Shown: positions 22,216 to 31,871, counted from the stretch's first letter. The stretch is DNA of 64,000 nucleotides from Heliocidaris erythrogramma (GCA_025617745.1 CM046869.1:8358668-8422667); one strand, 5' to 3'. Notes: generated from the sequence alone by a model not told the origin. Translations and numbers: made by a program.

Positions 22216-24337
22216 AGTAACCGTCTGAACCAGGACACCAATGATTCAGGGTGCAATTGCTTCTGATCATTATACAGAAACAGATTGAATTTTCAAACAA
22301 ATGGATTCTTCAGCGTAGGGTGAACGTGTCGGAGAGGGTCCCATCGTCTTCTCTATATGTTCCCTATCTCCTTTTCTCTTTCTCCCCCCCCCCCCCCTCG
22401 ATTGGATGCTAGGTGTCCCCCATCCCCCGTGACAACACCACTGGAGAGTCTGTAGAATTAAGGCAACCACTGTGTGTTGTTGATACTAGATTTAATCTGG
22501 ATTAAAAAGACGGAACATAAGCAGAGCGGAATAATGACATGAATTATGATGAAACCAAATGGGCGAACCAGTTTGCAGAAGTAAAGCACAGTATCGTTCG
22601 TACTCGCATTACCATTATTACATTTGCACTGTATTCGAATTAGGGACAGCGAAACAGAGCGGTACATTACGTGAGTTATGAACACATTTATCAATATAGA
22701 GTTAGCCGAGCAGTACGTATACTGCAATGCTCGTTCTCAATCAATATACATGGAAAATACAGCGAAAATCTAATTTAGCGAAAGAACCACATTAGGTTTG
22801 AAAGGGTTATACAAATAAGATGAATTTGACGGATGCATGTCATCATGATTATTCTTGAAACGAAGGGTCACCCTGTAGAGAAGTTGGCTTCGATAAAAGA
22901 AGAAAATTGGAAACAGACTTGTAAAAAGATTCTTTAGGAACATCAATCAAAGGCTGATTTCTTTGCGAGCAGTTCTGCATTTTTCTTGCTCTGATTAAAA
23001 AAATCCATACAAAACATCCCTCTTCCTGCATAGTTATTGAAGGAATAGATTTATTTAGAACCGGATGCCTAAAAATTGTGTCAAATAACATATCTAAAGC
23101 GCAGATACTATATAATATTTTCTTCAAAGAAAAATTGAAATTTATGGATCGCTTGGTAGCAAATACAGAAGCTGGTGTAAATATGTGTCTGAGTGATTTC
23201 TAGACTAAATCACCGCGTTTTTACCCTTACAGTGAAGTAAAATTGGTCGATTTATCCTTCACGCTGTGGTTATGCCAACAGCGTTATCGTTGACTTATAC
23301 TTTAACGGATGATGCATGTTGATAACCTGAAGTCATCACGGGAGGGGGTATTTTAATCCACCATTCTGAAATGCTGCCACACCCTCTTTTTGGTCACACC
23401 CTCCCCTTGACCACACCCTTTATGTGACCACACCTTTCCCGTAGGTTTGATCGTGATGGATTATTTTATGGCGCCGGTGTCCATTTTCTGCATTTTTTTG
23501 CATTGACGAGGCTTCCTCTAAAACATATTCATCGTTATTGCACTTAATAAGAGCATTTATTTTCTTAAAATTCCTACTGTGTTAGTCTTGTGGTATCAGA
23601 CCGATCCTACTGATGGCTCTGATTTTTCCCATTCCATTTCCACCATCAATACATGTATGTATCATAATATCTCCGTCTACCATCTCTCTTTCCCTCTCTC
23701 TCTCCTTCTCTCCCTCCCTACAATTTCCATCTGCTTAAACGCACTTCATTTTCTCCCGTACTACAGGTAGTCCTTCAAGAAAATGATAAACCTGTCATTT
23801 TCACACTGTATGGATATTTCTGTTGCCATGGAGATGACAAATGCTTGATTTCTTTGGCATCCTCACAGGAAATGAACCTTACTTATATTCCAGACCCTTT
23901 TTTTTAATGGAGGCATTTTCACGGGAATTATGACATTGACAATGAATACACAGGGAGTAGGGTGAGAGGTGTACAGGTTTTCATCGGGCGTAGGCGAGAA
24001 AGTGACTTATACAAACAGTAGAATACGGTCATTCTTTTATAATGACATACCAATGAAATGACAAGAAAGTCCTGCAAATTAACAATAATATAACATTGAC
24101 AGTACGATGAAAGATATGAACATTACACAAAAAAATATGATCAAACAAACATGTACAACGCAAAACTAACCAAATGTGATTCAGGAAGTATTAAATGAAA
24201 AGCAAATAATAATGAATCAACAAATTTGAAATCTTACGAGGACTACATGAAAGAACATTTTTGGATAAATGAAATTGGATAATTGAAAGTTCAAATCTTA
24301 GAATCGTGAATGTTGAATGGCATCTTGTCTTTTTATT
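22216..24337. other. Intergenic stretch, a few motifs
   Basis: C-run at about 22385-22397. CACACCC-type blocks repeat four times at about 23379-23440 (ACCACACCC spaced ~17-20 bp, a possible KLF- or Runx-type site cluster). A GTTGCCATGGAGAT block lies at 23822-23835. The 92-codon minus-strand frame 22849-23127 has no recognisable domain. Confidence 0.4.
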
Positions 24338-24860
24338 CCTCCGCCCACCGAAGGTGGTGCCGGAGGCATATTTTCGGGTTGTCCGTCCGTCCGTCCGTCC
24401 GTCCCGCTTTCTTGTTCTCGTGATAACTCAAGAACCATTTAAGTTATGAACTTCAAACTTGGTGCTAGTATGTATCATCATAGGAAGATGATCTGATTAG
24501 ATTTTGGGATATGTAGGTCAAAGGTCACAGGTCAACTTCTGAAATTGCATATGTTAGCCTTGTTAACGCGATATCTCAAGAACCATTTGAGGTATGAACT
24601 TCAAACTGGGTACTAGTATGTATCACCATAGAAAGACGATCTGATTAGATTTTGGGATACGTAGGTCAAAGGTCAAAGGTCATAGAGGTCAATTTTGAAA
24701 TTGCAGTTTTTAAGCCTTGTTAACGTGATATCTCAAGAACCATTTGATCCATTAACTTCACACTTGGAACTAGTATACATCACCATAGTGAGACGAACTG
24801 ATTAGATTTTTGTTCACGTAGGTCAAAATTAACAGGTCATAGAGGTCATTATAAAATAAT
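24338..24860 (+). repeat. Three-unit ~150-bp repeat with AGGTCA clusters
   Basis: Starts with a small hairpin (CCTCCGCCCACC against GGTGGTGCCGGAGG) and (GTCC)n at about 24379-24403. Three units follow, marked by CTCAAGAACCATTT near 24427, 24576 and 24734, each with a TTCAAACTTGG-like block, CTGATTAGATTTT and AGGTCA motifs. The first two units contain AGGTCAAAGGTCA exactly. The element looks like an old dispersed family of marine invertebrate genomes. It does not code. Confidence 0.75.
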
Positions 24861-25572
24861 TGTACAGTAGTGGTCAGAATATGGTAATGATAAGGGCTTT
24901 TGCAAGTAACTCGCTGGTGTTTACTGTTAGATATTTCTAACTCGTATTATAGTAGTGCGATTCTTGAAGCGATTTTGCTGTATATACATTGTACATGTCC
25001 ATTCCAGTTAAGGTGCTGATCCAACCAGACCCCAAGATATTTCACGTTCTGCACTGGTGTTTGATCTGCAGATCATAAATCCGAATGTCAATGGGTTCCT
25101 GTATGTGACGTGTTTTTTGCGGGAGTGGGTGGGGCTCCTACTATTATAAGAAGTTAGTCTTGTCCCTATTAGCGACAGGTGATTTTGACGAAGCCACGAC
25201 TTTACCCTCTCTATAGATCACCGTTTAATGTACTCTACTTCTTTTGGAAGGCTGTTCTCATACATGTATCTATTCTTTCTCCGAAAGCCTTCCATTCTGA
25301 ATACTCACTCATCATGGAAACGTACAAAGAATATCTATTTCAACATCTTGTCAAAAATGTTTGGACGCGAGATGAATTCAGCGTTTTCGTATCAGGCTTG
25401 ACCCTTTCACAGTCTCACTGTACATGACTTTAGATGCAAAATGCCTGCAGATGCTCAAGGTATTTAAGCTAGGCTACTCACAGTACACCCCTGGGAGTCC
25501 ACAATTGGCTTTCGACCGTCTGACACAGAACGTGCCAACTAGAATTATTCCAAAATCCTGTTTAAAGAGAAG
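24861..25572. other. Intergenic stretch, no gene recognised
   Basis: Contains an 82-codon frame (25179-25427) with no recognisable domain and no splice signals I can defend. Its neighbour at 25424-25690 runs into repeat A. Confidence 0.4.
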
Positions 25573-25774
25573 GTCGAGTACTGTAGAAAAATATATTAAG
25601 CCTTTTTGTTCTTTCCATGTCAATTTTGGGAAAATATATAATAGAAGAGCTGATCCCTGTAATAAAATTGCTCTACAACCACTCTCATAATCGAAATACG
25701 ACGAAAAACGTTTGGACCAAATTTTCACGCTACATGATTTGTGTGTGTGTGTGGGTATGTGTTTCTATAGCTGT

Positions 25775-25957
25775 ATGTCCGAGGACACTTTCGGACAGAG
25801 AACAACAAAAAATTCATGAGAACAATGGTCCTCGGAAGCCGGACAATAGTCCTCGAAAGTCCAACAATGAATTTGTGTGTTATTCCGTCGACTGTCCGAG
25901 GACGGAGGAACAATAGAGGAACAATAATTGTCCTCGGAAATAAAGCCATACAAACGT
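25775..25957 (+). repeat. E1 element, copy 1
   Basis: Starts TATGTCCGAGGACAC and ends TTGTCCTCGGAAATAAAGCC, so the ends are short inverted repeats built on TCCGAGGA. The same signature or its complement recurs inside (GGTCCTCGGAAG, AGTCCTCGAA, CTGTCCGAGGACG). It carries TTATTCCGTC, the complement of GACGGAATAA. The left flank is (GT)n. Frames across it are repeated in every copy and are non-coding shadows. Confidence 0.8.
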
Positions 25958-25976
25958 GCGTGTGCATGCGTTTGTT

Positions 25977-26160
25977 TAGCATTATGTCCGAGGACATTTT
26001 CGGACAGAGAACAAAAAAAAAAATCATGACAACAATGGTCCTCGGAAGCCGGACAATAGTCCTCGAACGTCGAACAATGAATTTATGCCTTATTCCGTCG
26101 ACTGTCCGAGGACGAGTAACAATAGAGGAACAATAGTTGTCCTCGGAAGTAAAGCCATGT

Positions 26161-26167
<7 letters not shown>
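25977..26167 (+). repeat. E1 element, copy 2
   Basis: Starts TAGCATTATGTCCGAGGACA and ends GAAGTAAAGCCATGTAAACG next to (TG)n at 26165-26198. Near-identical to copies 4 and 5, more different from copy 1. It is separated from copy 1 by about 20 bp of TG-rich DNA, so the unit here is element-TG-element-TG. Confidence 0.85.
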
Positions 26168-26199
<32 letters not shown>

Positions 26200-26375
26200 T
26201 GTGTAGTCCCACATAGCCATTCCGTTGTGGTAGTGCTTTGACTTTCAGCAAGATTTAAAAAGTCAATTTCTTACCATTTCCCGAAACCTCTTACGTCATG
26301 TACGTACTACATAAACCACCATGCTTCCAGATGGTTTCTTTCACAATGTATACCGTTTGATCAGAACTCAACTCT

Positions 26376-27962
26376 GTCTTTAACTCAGGCGCATGCTGGG
26401 GATTAGTGCAATAATTCGGTCAGGTTGATCATTTCCAGTTAATTATGTACGATCCCCGTGCCGCAGTGGCGTAACTTGTTATGAAATTACTGAAGCATGT
26501 AACGTTAACTGCTCCTCACGCATGGCGGCACGCGCCGGGCCGGGAGAAGAAGAGTGCGTGTCGTGCGTGCTCCATCGACACGAACACCCAAACATGGTTT
26601 TGGAGGTAGTGGTGCATTTTGCTTTTCTCCCCCTGTTTGTGTGTGGAAAGACTCCCCCGAACCTGATAATGTCAGTGGCGAGTCAAAGGAGGGGTAATTG
26701 GGTCACGTCCACCTTCAAACCTAATCTGGCATACCTCAAGTACACACACACACACACACACCCACCCGCACACGCATCCACACACACCCACACCCATCCA
26801 CACACACATGTCCCCAAATTATAATGTACAGCAATTATTTTAGACAACCAAAGAAACCTGGAAAATGCGGCAGCCTTTTTTTTTTATTCTTCTCTTTTCT
26901 TTTTTGCTTGGCAGATGAGTTTAGAGTTGAAAAGCATATAGTTTTAAAGAAAAAAAATTAGATAACTTTTATTTTGTATAAAAATAGAAAAAACACGCCC
27001 TTTTTTGTTAGAGGTTATGATCGAAACTTGAATCCCCGATCCGCCACTGAATGTAGTGAAAATGGCTAGAATCTGTAAACTTAGCTCATCAAGTTTTCAA
27101 CATGTCGATATTTCGGTTATGAACATTCAGAATCGTCGTTTGTACAGATTAAATCACATTAAGAATAATAAATAATAAAATAATAATATAGAGTATTTGT
27201 AATGCGCCAACTCCACATGACTAATGTGCTGAAGGCGCAATGGAGAGGAAAAAAATACACACAAAAAATACACAAAAATACACGAAAATGGAACAACAAC
27301 AGTGTGAAAGTAAATCTACCGGTAGTGGAAAGCCCTTTTGAACAAATTAGTTTTCAGGGCATTTTTAAAGCAAGCTACACCTGACATAATTATAACGGAT
27401 ATCCTGTGGCAATTGATTCCACAGGTAAGGTATGGTGTTCAACACAATCTGGAGAAATAACTTCTACCTGTAAAACGAGAAATTTTAGCGTGTATGAAAC
27501 TTTCACCAATTTCGGTAGTCATGTGATCGATATTTGAGAAAGTTTTATGCCGCGACATAATAAAATCACAATTGAAACAACGATAATATCATTATCGCAA
27601 TTCGCGAAAGTTTCTTGCTGCAAAATTGGCTGTCATTAACAATTCGCGAAAGCTTTATGTCACGGAAGTTCCTGGTTTGACAAGTATTCATGTTGGATTT
27701 CTTATTCTTATCGATGCTCTAGAACATTTGAATTTTAGGATGAGCTAAAATCCATTGCTCCCCAGTTCTTGTTATCACAAGCGACATTGCTAATGAATTT
27801 GATTTACGGACGAAATGACAGGATACTCCTTGTTTAGTCTACATATTAACATGAAGTATTTGGGATAAAATTTCCCGATAGCCTCATAATTTTTAGAGCA
27901 AAGTATAGCGTAATCGAATGTAAGGGAACTTCTTCTCCTGAGAAGCTAGCACACGCATAGAG
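26376..27962. other. Intergenic stretch with CA microsatellite
   Basis: A (CA)n/CCCA tract lies at about 26743-26812. AT-rich elsewhere. Frames (100 codons at 26522-26824, 60 codons at 27202-27384) lack domains, and the first runs into the CA repeat. 27530-27670 contains two AATTCGCGAAAG blocks. Confidence 0.45.
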
Positions 27963-28346
27963 TAACCGAAGTGATGACGTCACAAAAAGCTATTTTTTCA
28001 TTTTGACATTTTTTATACCATATCTCAAAGGAACATGGTGAAAAACATCCAGAGCCCAAATTTTATGGCAATTGGCTCATTGGGCCCCGAGATATGGCCG
28101 CATGAATACCTCCTTAGCCCCATTGAAGTCAGTGTTAAATTGGCCTGGTTCTAAACTGTTAAGAACCAGGCCAATTTACACTGACTTCAATGGGGCTAAT
28201 TACATATTCATATAGCCATACCTTGGGCCACCATGAACTGATACATGTCAAATTTGATGTGTGAACGTTTTCCATCATGCTCTACCTAAATGTCCTAAAA
28301 ATACTGAAACACAAAAATCAAAATTTGATGACGTCACACTTCGGTA
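27963..28346. mobile_element. Large palindromic MITE, ~384 bp, CRE-like ends
   Basis: The outer ends AACCGAAGTGATGACGTCAC and GATGACGTCACACTTCGGT are inverse. The centre (28114-28199) is a strong hairpin: TTAGCCCCATTGAAGTCAGT plus AAATTGGCCTGGTTCT pairs with the inverse, leaving a loop of about 8 bp. Pairing is weaker between centre and ends. TGACGTCA occurs in both ends. No coding potential. Superfamily not assigned. Confidence 0.75.
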
Positions 28347-28446
28347 GTCTATTGTTGTGCCAAAAAAAAATACAACACGTACAAGGTGTTTCCCTTTGGT
28401 GCTATGTCTGTCAAACCTCGTCTACGTTTTAAGGTCAGCATATATA

Positions 28447-29254
28447 CTGAACTACAAAAGAAACGTCGCACTTTTCAAATTGATATCTTTTACACATACA
28501 TCATCATAACAAAATGTGATTTCTGTGTAGGATTAAAACTCATATCCTTTCCGTGAACATGGTAGTGCACTCGAGCGCAGCTTTTTGAAAAGCATGATGC
28601 ACATGCACATCCTCTATCCAGTGGGTTTAAAAGGGACCCAAAACCTTCATCCTGTCATTCGTTTCCTGAGCGCTGTCACCATGCCACGTCTGACTCGAAA
28701 CCAGAGGGAACAAGCCTTTGGACGTCTTCATGCTGGCCAACGTCCTAGAGTCATTGCCAACGACTTCAATGCAGCGTTCGGACAGTAGAGAGACTGCGGG
28801 AGCGATACAATGCAACCAACAGCACTAACGATCGTCAGCGCAGTGGTCGTCCCAGGGTGACAACAGCACATCAAGATCGTCATCTTCACCGGGACCACTT
28901 GCAGGATCGCTTCCGCAGAGCAACAGAATCGGCTCTACAGACTATTGGCACACACAACAGACCAATTTCTGCAGCAACTGTTCGTCGTCGGCTGAGAAGC
29001 TTCAACTTGTCTTGTCGGCGTCCTGCTCGGGGCCCTATCCTCACCGTTCGACATCGTCGGGAACGTCTCCTGTGGGCCCAACAACGTCAGAACTGGCGCT
29101 ATCAACGACGAGAGTCGTTATTGCACATCTGTACTTGTTAATCAAAACAAAGCAAAACATTTTCTCAGTTTTCACTCTTGAATAAAGAATATGTTTCATT
29201 GTAAATAAAACAGTTTCAAACACATACATGTGCGACGTTTCTTTTGTAGTTCAG
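28447..29254 (+). mobile_element. Tc1/mariner element, internally deleted, 808 bp
   Basis: Perfect 25-bp terminal inverted repeats begin CTGAACTACAAAAGAAACGT at 28447 and end with the inverse at 29254. TA dinucleotides lie outside both ends (28445-28446 and 29255-29256), as expected for Tc1/mariner. It contains the N-terminal part of a transposase but no catalytic part, so it cannot move by itself. Perfect end repeats suggest a rather recent insertion. Confidence 0.9.
28681..29141 (+). pseudogene. Tc1-type transposase, N-terminal remnant
   Basis: Starts MPRLTRNQREQAFGRLHAGQ, a typical start of a Tc1-like helix-turn-helix region. It continues after a frame change near 28785 with VERLRERYN, RQRSGRPRVTTAHQDRHL (the GRPR hook between the two helix-turn-helix parts) and RPISAATVRRRLRSFNL, then RRPARGPILTVRHRRERLLW, and ends at a stop at 29139-29141. 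About 150 codons remain of the ~340 usual for the family. The DDE catalytic domain is missing, so the product could at most bind the terminal repeats. The start at 28681 fits known family starts better than the upstream ATG at 28585. Confidence 0.85.
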
Positions 29255-30458
29255 TATATTATTAAGTCGTCATTACAGAATATGTGCTGCATGCATCGAT
29301 CTATGTGACCTCGTCTGTTCACTTTATAGCCCGACCATGATATAAAAGCCGTGAATGCATCTCTCTGTCTGTCTGTCTGTTTGCATCTCTCTCTCTTTCT
29401 CATCCATGCTAACGGACAAAGTGCCGTGTGCAGGGGCTCGAACCGTTAAGGCCCTCGCATTTCCAAACTACAATGTTCAAATAACTCGATTATGAACTGA
29501 TATAACAGATTTAATTTCACATTTACATACGCTAACAATTTAATTATGGAATCATTAATCTGTTGATACACTTCGTAATGCAACGTCAACTAGCTATGCT
29601 AACTTAGTGATTACACATCAAAAGCTGATGCAAAATATTTGCAACCTACTCAATCATAAGTGTTCTGAAATTGAATTTGTCAATAAATTGTGTACATAAC
29701 GTATTAGCGGAGAAAACCATGGTATTCGAGCTTAATTGCTTATCACCGGCGTAATTAACCTTTAACTGAAGGGCAGGAGGAGAGAGCGTGGAAAATGGAC
29801 AGCGAAATTATGACTTCGTCTGCTTCCGATCGCGCGCTACCATCGCTTTATGGAGGTTGCTATGGCAACGCGATGTAAAAGGTTATTTATTTGCCGGCCA
29901 ATTCTAAATTACTCTACAAATCTTTAACCTTGCATGTATCGAGTGAATGAATGAATGCAGTCGCAATATTTTAAGGATAAGTATGAGGAGAAAGAAGATG
30001 AAGAAATGGGGAGGGGGTGAAGGTGTACAGAGTTGTCGAAGTGTGGCTGGAGAGTGTTGAGGTAGGAAGAAAAGGAAGATGGAAATAAAGTCTGCCTACT
30101 TCTTCTAACCTTTTGTTATTTTCTTCTCTCTCTCTTTCTCTCTCTCTCACACACACACATACACACACGCGCGCTCTCCCATCCCTTTCATGATTACTCT
30201 CTCTCTCTCTCTCTCTCTCTCTCACATCTATCAAAATTACAGTAAGCAAAAAACTTCTATACGGAATATTTCATGACATGTATGATTTTGGTTATTTATT
30301 GTCCAGCTTTTTGTCTTGTTAACGAAAATGCTCGAATAAAGAGATAACGGAAGATGCTAACCTGTTATTGATCACTATGATGTTTTTTGTTTATTTCCAT
30401 AACAAAGTTAAAAGTTAATATATACATGGTAAACCAGAATATATATATGTTTTATATA

Positions 30459-30489
<31 letters not shown>

Positions 30490-30718
30490 TTTCCACGAGA
30501 TTTGCCAAAGCTGTTGTATATGTTAAAAATTTCTTACACTTGTTAATAATTATTCTAATGTATACATGTATTCAAAGCATTCGCTTGGATCCAGCTGAGG
30601 CACGCGGCTTGTCTTTGTTCAAAACTCACCTGCCCCCGACAAAGGAATTAATTAATAAGGTTGAGGATTTGTCAATCTGTCGGTCAACTGAATCTGGTGT
30701 CGCCGAAACCACTAACCC
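29255..30718. other. Intergenic stretch with microsatellites and an X-box
   Basis: (CTGT)n/(CT)n at about 29361-29403; CT and CA microsatellites at about 30124-30225 (a minus-strand frame of 92 codons is their shadow); TA and TG at about 30463-30490. GTTGCTATGGCAAC at 29856-29869 is a palindromic RFX-type X-box in otherwise unique DNA (29700-29900). No gene recognised. Confidence 0.45.
29856..29869. promoter_or_regulatory. RFX-type X-box motif
   Basis: GTTGCTATGGCAAC matches the known RFX consensus (GTTNCCATGGNAAC style) and is a near-perfect palindrome. RFX factors control cilia genes in animals. No neighbouring gene is visible, so function is only a possibility. Confidence 0.35.
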
Positions 30719-30790
30719 GTCTCCGTGGTCTAGTGGTTAAGGCATTGGCGTTCTAAGCCAACGACCCGGGTTCGATTCCCGGCGGAGACA
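30719..30790 (+). tRNA. tRNA-Arg (anticodon TCT)
   Basis: A full cloverleaf can be drawn: acceptor GTCTCCG with CGGAGAC, D stem GTCT with AGGC, anticodon stem TTGGC with GCCAA around loop GTTCTAA, T stem CCGGG with CCCGG around TTCGATT, discriminator A. Stems have no mismatches apart from one G-T pair in the D arm. Anticodon TCT reads AGA (Arg). The A-box region TGGTCTAGTGG and B box GGTTCGATTCC are present, and six T residues follow at once (30791-30796), a Pol III stop signal. No intron. It may be a functional gene. The alternative is a recent SINE head, but no second copy is in the window. Confidence 0.8.
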
Positions 30791-30796
30791 TTTTTT
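30791..30796 (+). terminator. Pol III T-run terminator of tRNA-Arg
   Basis: Six T residues immediately after the discriminator base of the tRNA, the standard termination signal of RNA polymerase III. Confidence 0.7.
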
Positions 30797-30880
30797 CAGC
30801 CTTTGCAAAAATTTCAAAAAGGGAGGACAGCTCTGGGGAACTTTGATTGAGCTACGCAACGTTATTCTCGCAATTTCTTT

Positions 30881-30883
<3 letters not shown>

Positions 30884-30918
<35 letters not shown>
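30884..30918. repeat. TA microsatellite
   Basis: Pure (TA)n of about 35 bp, one of several in 30.4-31.6 kb. More TA runs lie at about 31049-31065 and 31566-31592. Confidence 0.9.
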
Positions 30919-30921
<3 letters not shown>

Positions 30922-30964
30922 TTGAAGTTCTGCTTGGAGATGAATAGTTAATAACAAATAATAA

Positions 30965-31030
30965 TAAAGACACCCCGTAAGCCTTAAGGGCGAAAACTTG
31001 TACTTCAATATTGTTCACGGAGTGTCTTTA
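30965..31030. repeat. Small palindromic element E4
   Basis: TAAAGACACCCCGT at the left pairs with ACGGAGTGTCTTTA at the right, enclosing about 40 bp. It lies just left of a TA microsatellite, like the other small palindromes of this cluster. Confidence 0.5.
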
Positions 31031-31065
31031 TTGATTGTTAGTGTTATTATATATATATATATATA

Positions 31066-31122
31066 CGAATCCCGGTCGGGGCATTGTAATTTTCTCACAT
31101 TTACTTTCTTTATGATATATTC
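31066..31122 (+). repeat. 5'-truncated copy of the tRNA-Thr-type SINE
   Basis: CGAATCCCGGTCGGGGCATT followed by a tail with CTCACATTTACTTTCTTTAT matches the 3' part of the SINE at 31310-31425 almost exactly. The left part has been replaced by a TA microsatellite. The shared tail beyond the tRNA part shows that the full copy is a SINE, not a tRNA gene. Confidence 0.8.
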
Positions 31123-31309
31123 AATTTACTTCAATCCTATCAATTATGATATTTAATTACGAATTCAAATTGTCTGACTTTAGAGGGAAGACCTGTCTCA
31201 TTGGTAGGCCATTATATAGCGTACGCATGGAATTGGTATGGATGTACCCCCGACGCTCGATGGAAAGAGAAGGGGCTATATGTGAGATTGTTACTTTGCT
31301 TCGACGGGA

Positions 31310-31425
31310 GCCCGGATAGCTCAGTTGGTAGAGCACTGGTCATGTAATCCAGGGTCCCGGGTTCGAATCCCGGTCGGGGCATTGTAATTTTTCTCACATT
31401 TACTTTCTTTATGATATATATATAT
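31310..31425 (+). repeat. SINE with tRNA-Thr(TGT)-like head
   Basis: 31310-31381 resembles a tRNA: GCCCGGATAGCTCAGTTGG start (A box), anticodon arm CTGGTCATGTAATCCAG, GGTTCGAATCC B box, end TCGGGGCA. The anticodon reads TGT, but the position before it (usually T) is A, the last stem pair is T-T, and the acceptor has a G-G mismatch, so it is not a normal tRNA. The tail ATTGTAATTTTTCTCACATT and the following bases recur at 31081. Non-coding Pol III retroelement. Confidence 0.8.
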
Positions 31426-31430
31426 GTATA

Positions 31431-31562
31431 ATATATTTCACTACATCGACATTAGGGAGGCGTTTTTTGTCCACGGTGTCTCCCTAATACAACAGTCCCT
31501 ATAATGACGGAATAAACCTCATTGACATGCGTCTCCCTAATACTCAATCCAGTGAAATATAC
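31431..31562. repeat. E2 element, copy a
   Basis: Ends ATATATTTCACT and AGTGAAATATA are inverse. The signature TTAGGGAG or CTCCCTAA appears at 31451, 31480 and 31532. The core GACGGAATAA lies at 31506-31515. Embedded in TA-rich simple sequence. Pairs with copy b at 31691-31836. Confidence 0.75.
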
Positions 31563-31592
<30 letters not shown>

Positions 31593-31593
<1 letters not shown>

Positions 31594-31674
31594 CTCGTCA
31601 GCCTTATGACAAAAGGGCCTTAAGGCCGTATACTTTATACAGTGATAAGGCCCTTTTGGCATAAGGCCGACGAT
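31593..31674. repeat. Hairpin between two E2 copies
   Basis: CGTCAGCCTTATGACAAAAG plus GGCCTTA pairs with ATAAGGCCCTTTTGGCATAA plus GGCCGACG. The loop is about 25 bp. The left edge is a TA microsatellite. It may be a further small palindromic element of this cluster. Confidence 0.65.
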
Positions 31675-31690
31675 ATATGATTATGTATGT

Positions 31691-31836
31691 ATATATATTT
31701 CACTGGATTGTCTTTTAGGGAGACATTCTTTTGTATCGGATCTTTGTCCTCGTGTCTCCCTAATAGAGCGGTCCCTATTATGACGGAATAAACCTCATTG
31801 TCGTGTGTCTCCCTAATAGACAATCCAGTAAAATAT
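31691..31836. repeat. E2 element, copy b
   Basis: Ends ATATATTTCACTGGATTGTC and ACAATCCAGTAAAATATAT are inverse. TTAGGGAGAC at about 31715 and GTCTCCCTAATAG at about 31753 and 31806 are signature repeats. Core GACGGAATAA at 31782-31791. About 85% of positions match copy a by eye. Confidence 0.75.
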
Positions 31837-31871
31837 ATATATGTGTGTGCATGTGTGGGTTTGCATATATT

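Larger units (their letters stand above)
25573..26375 (+). repeat. Repeat A, copy 1, interrupted by two E1 elements
   Basis: The left part (25573-25760) aligns by eye with 42551-42720 (a GAGTTCTGGG-like block, TTTTGG, a CCCTG...TTGCTCT block). The right part (26205-26375) aligns with 42720-42915 through GTAGTCCCACATAGCC, AGCAAGATTTAAAAAG and TTTCACAATGTATACC. Between them, in the place of a short TG run, lies a TG tract holding two E1 elements. The copy is diverged from the pair at 42.5-44.1 kb. Confidence 0.55.

Noticed and set aside
21633-22228. Three overlapping frames over 150 codons
   Set aside because: Produced by CT, CA and C-run simple sequence. Composition (Ser/Leu/Pro or Arg/Glu) is an artefact of the repeats.
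29425-29462. tRNA-like B box (GGCTCGAACC, minus strand)
   Set aside because: No matching A box or stem pairing found; single motif only.
31310-31381. Functional tRNA-Thr gene
   Set aside because: Unusual base before the anticodon, mismatches in acceptor and anticodon stems, and a repeated SINE tail directly after it.
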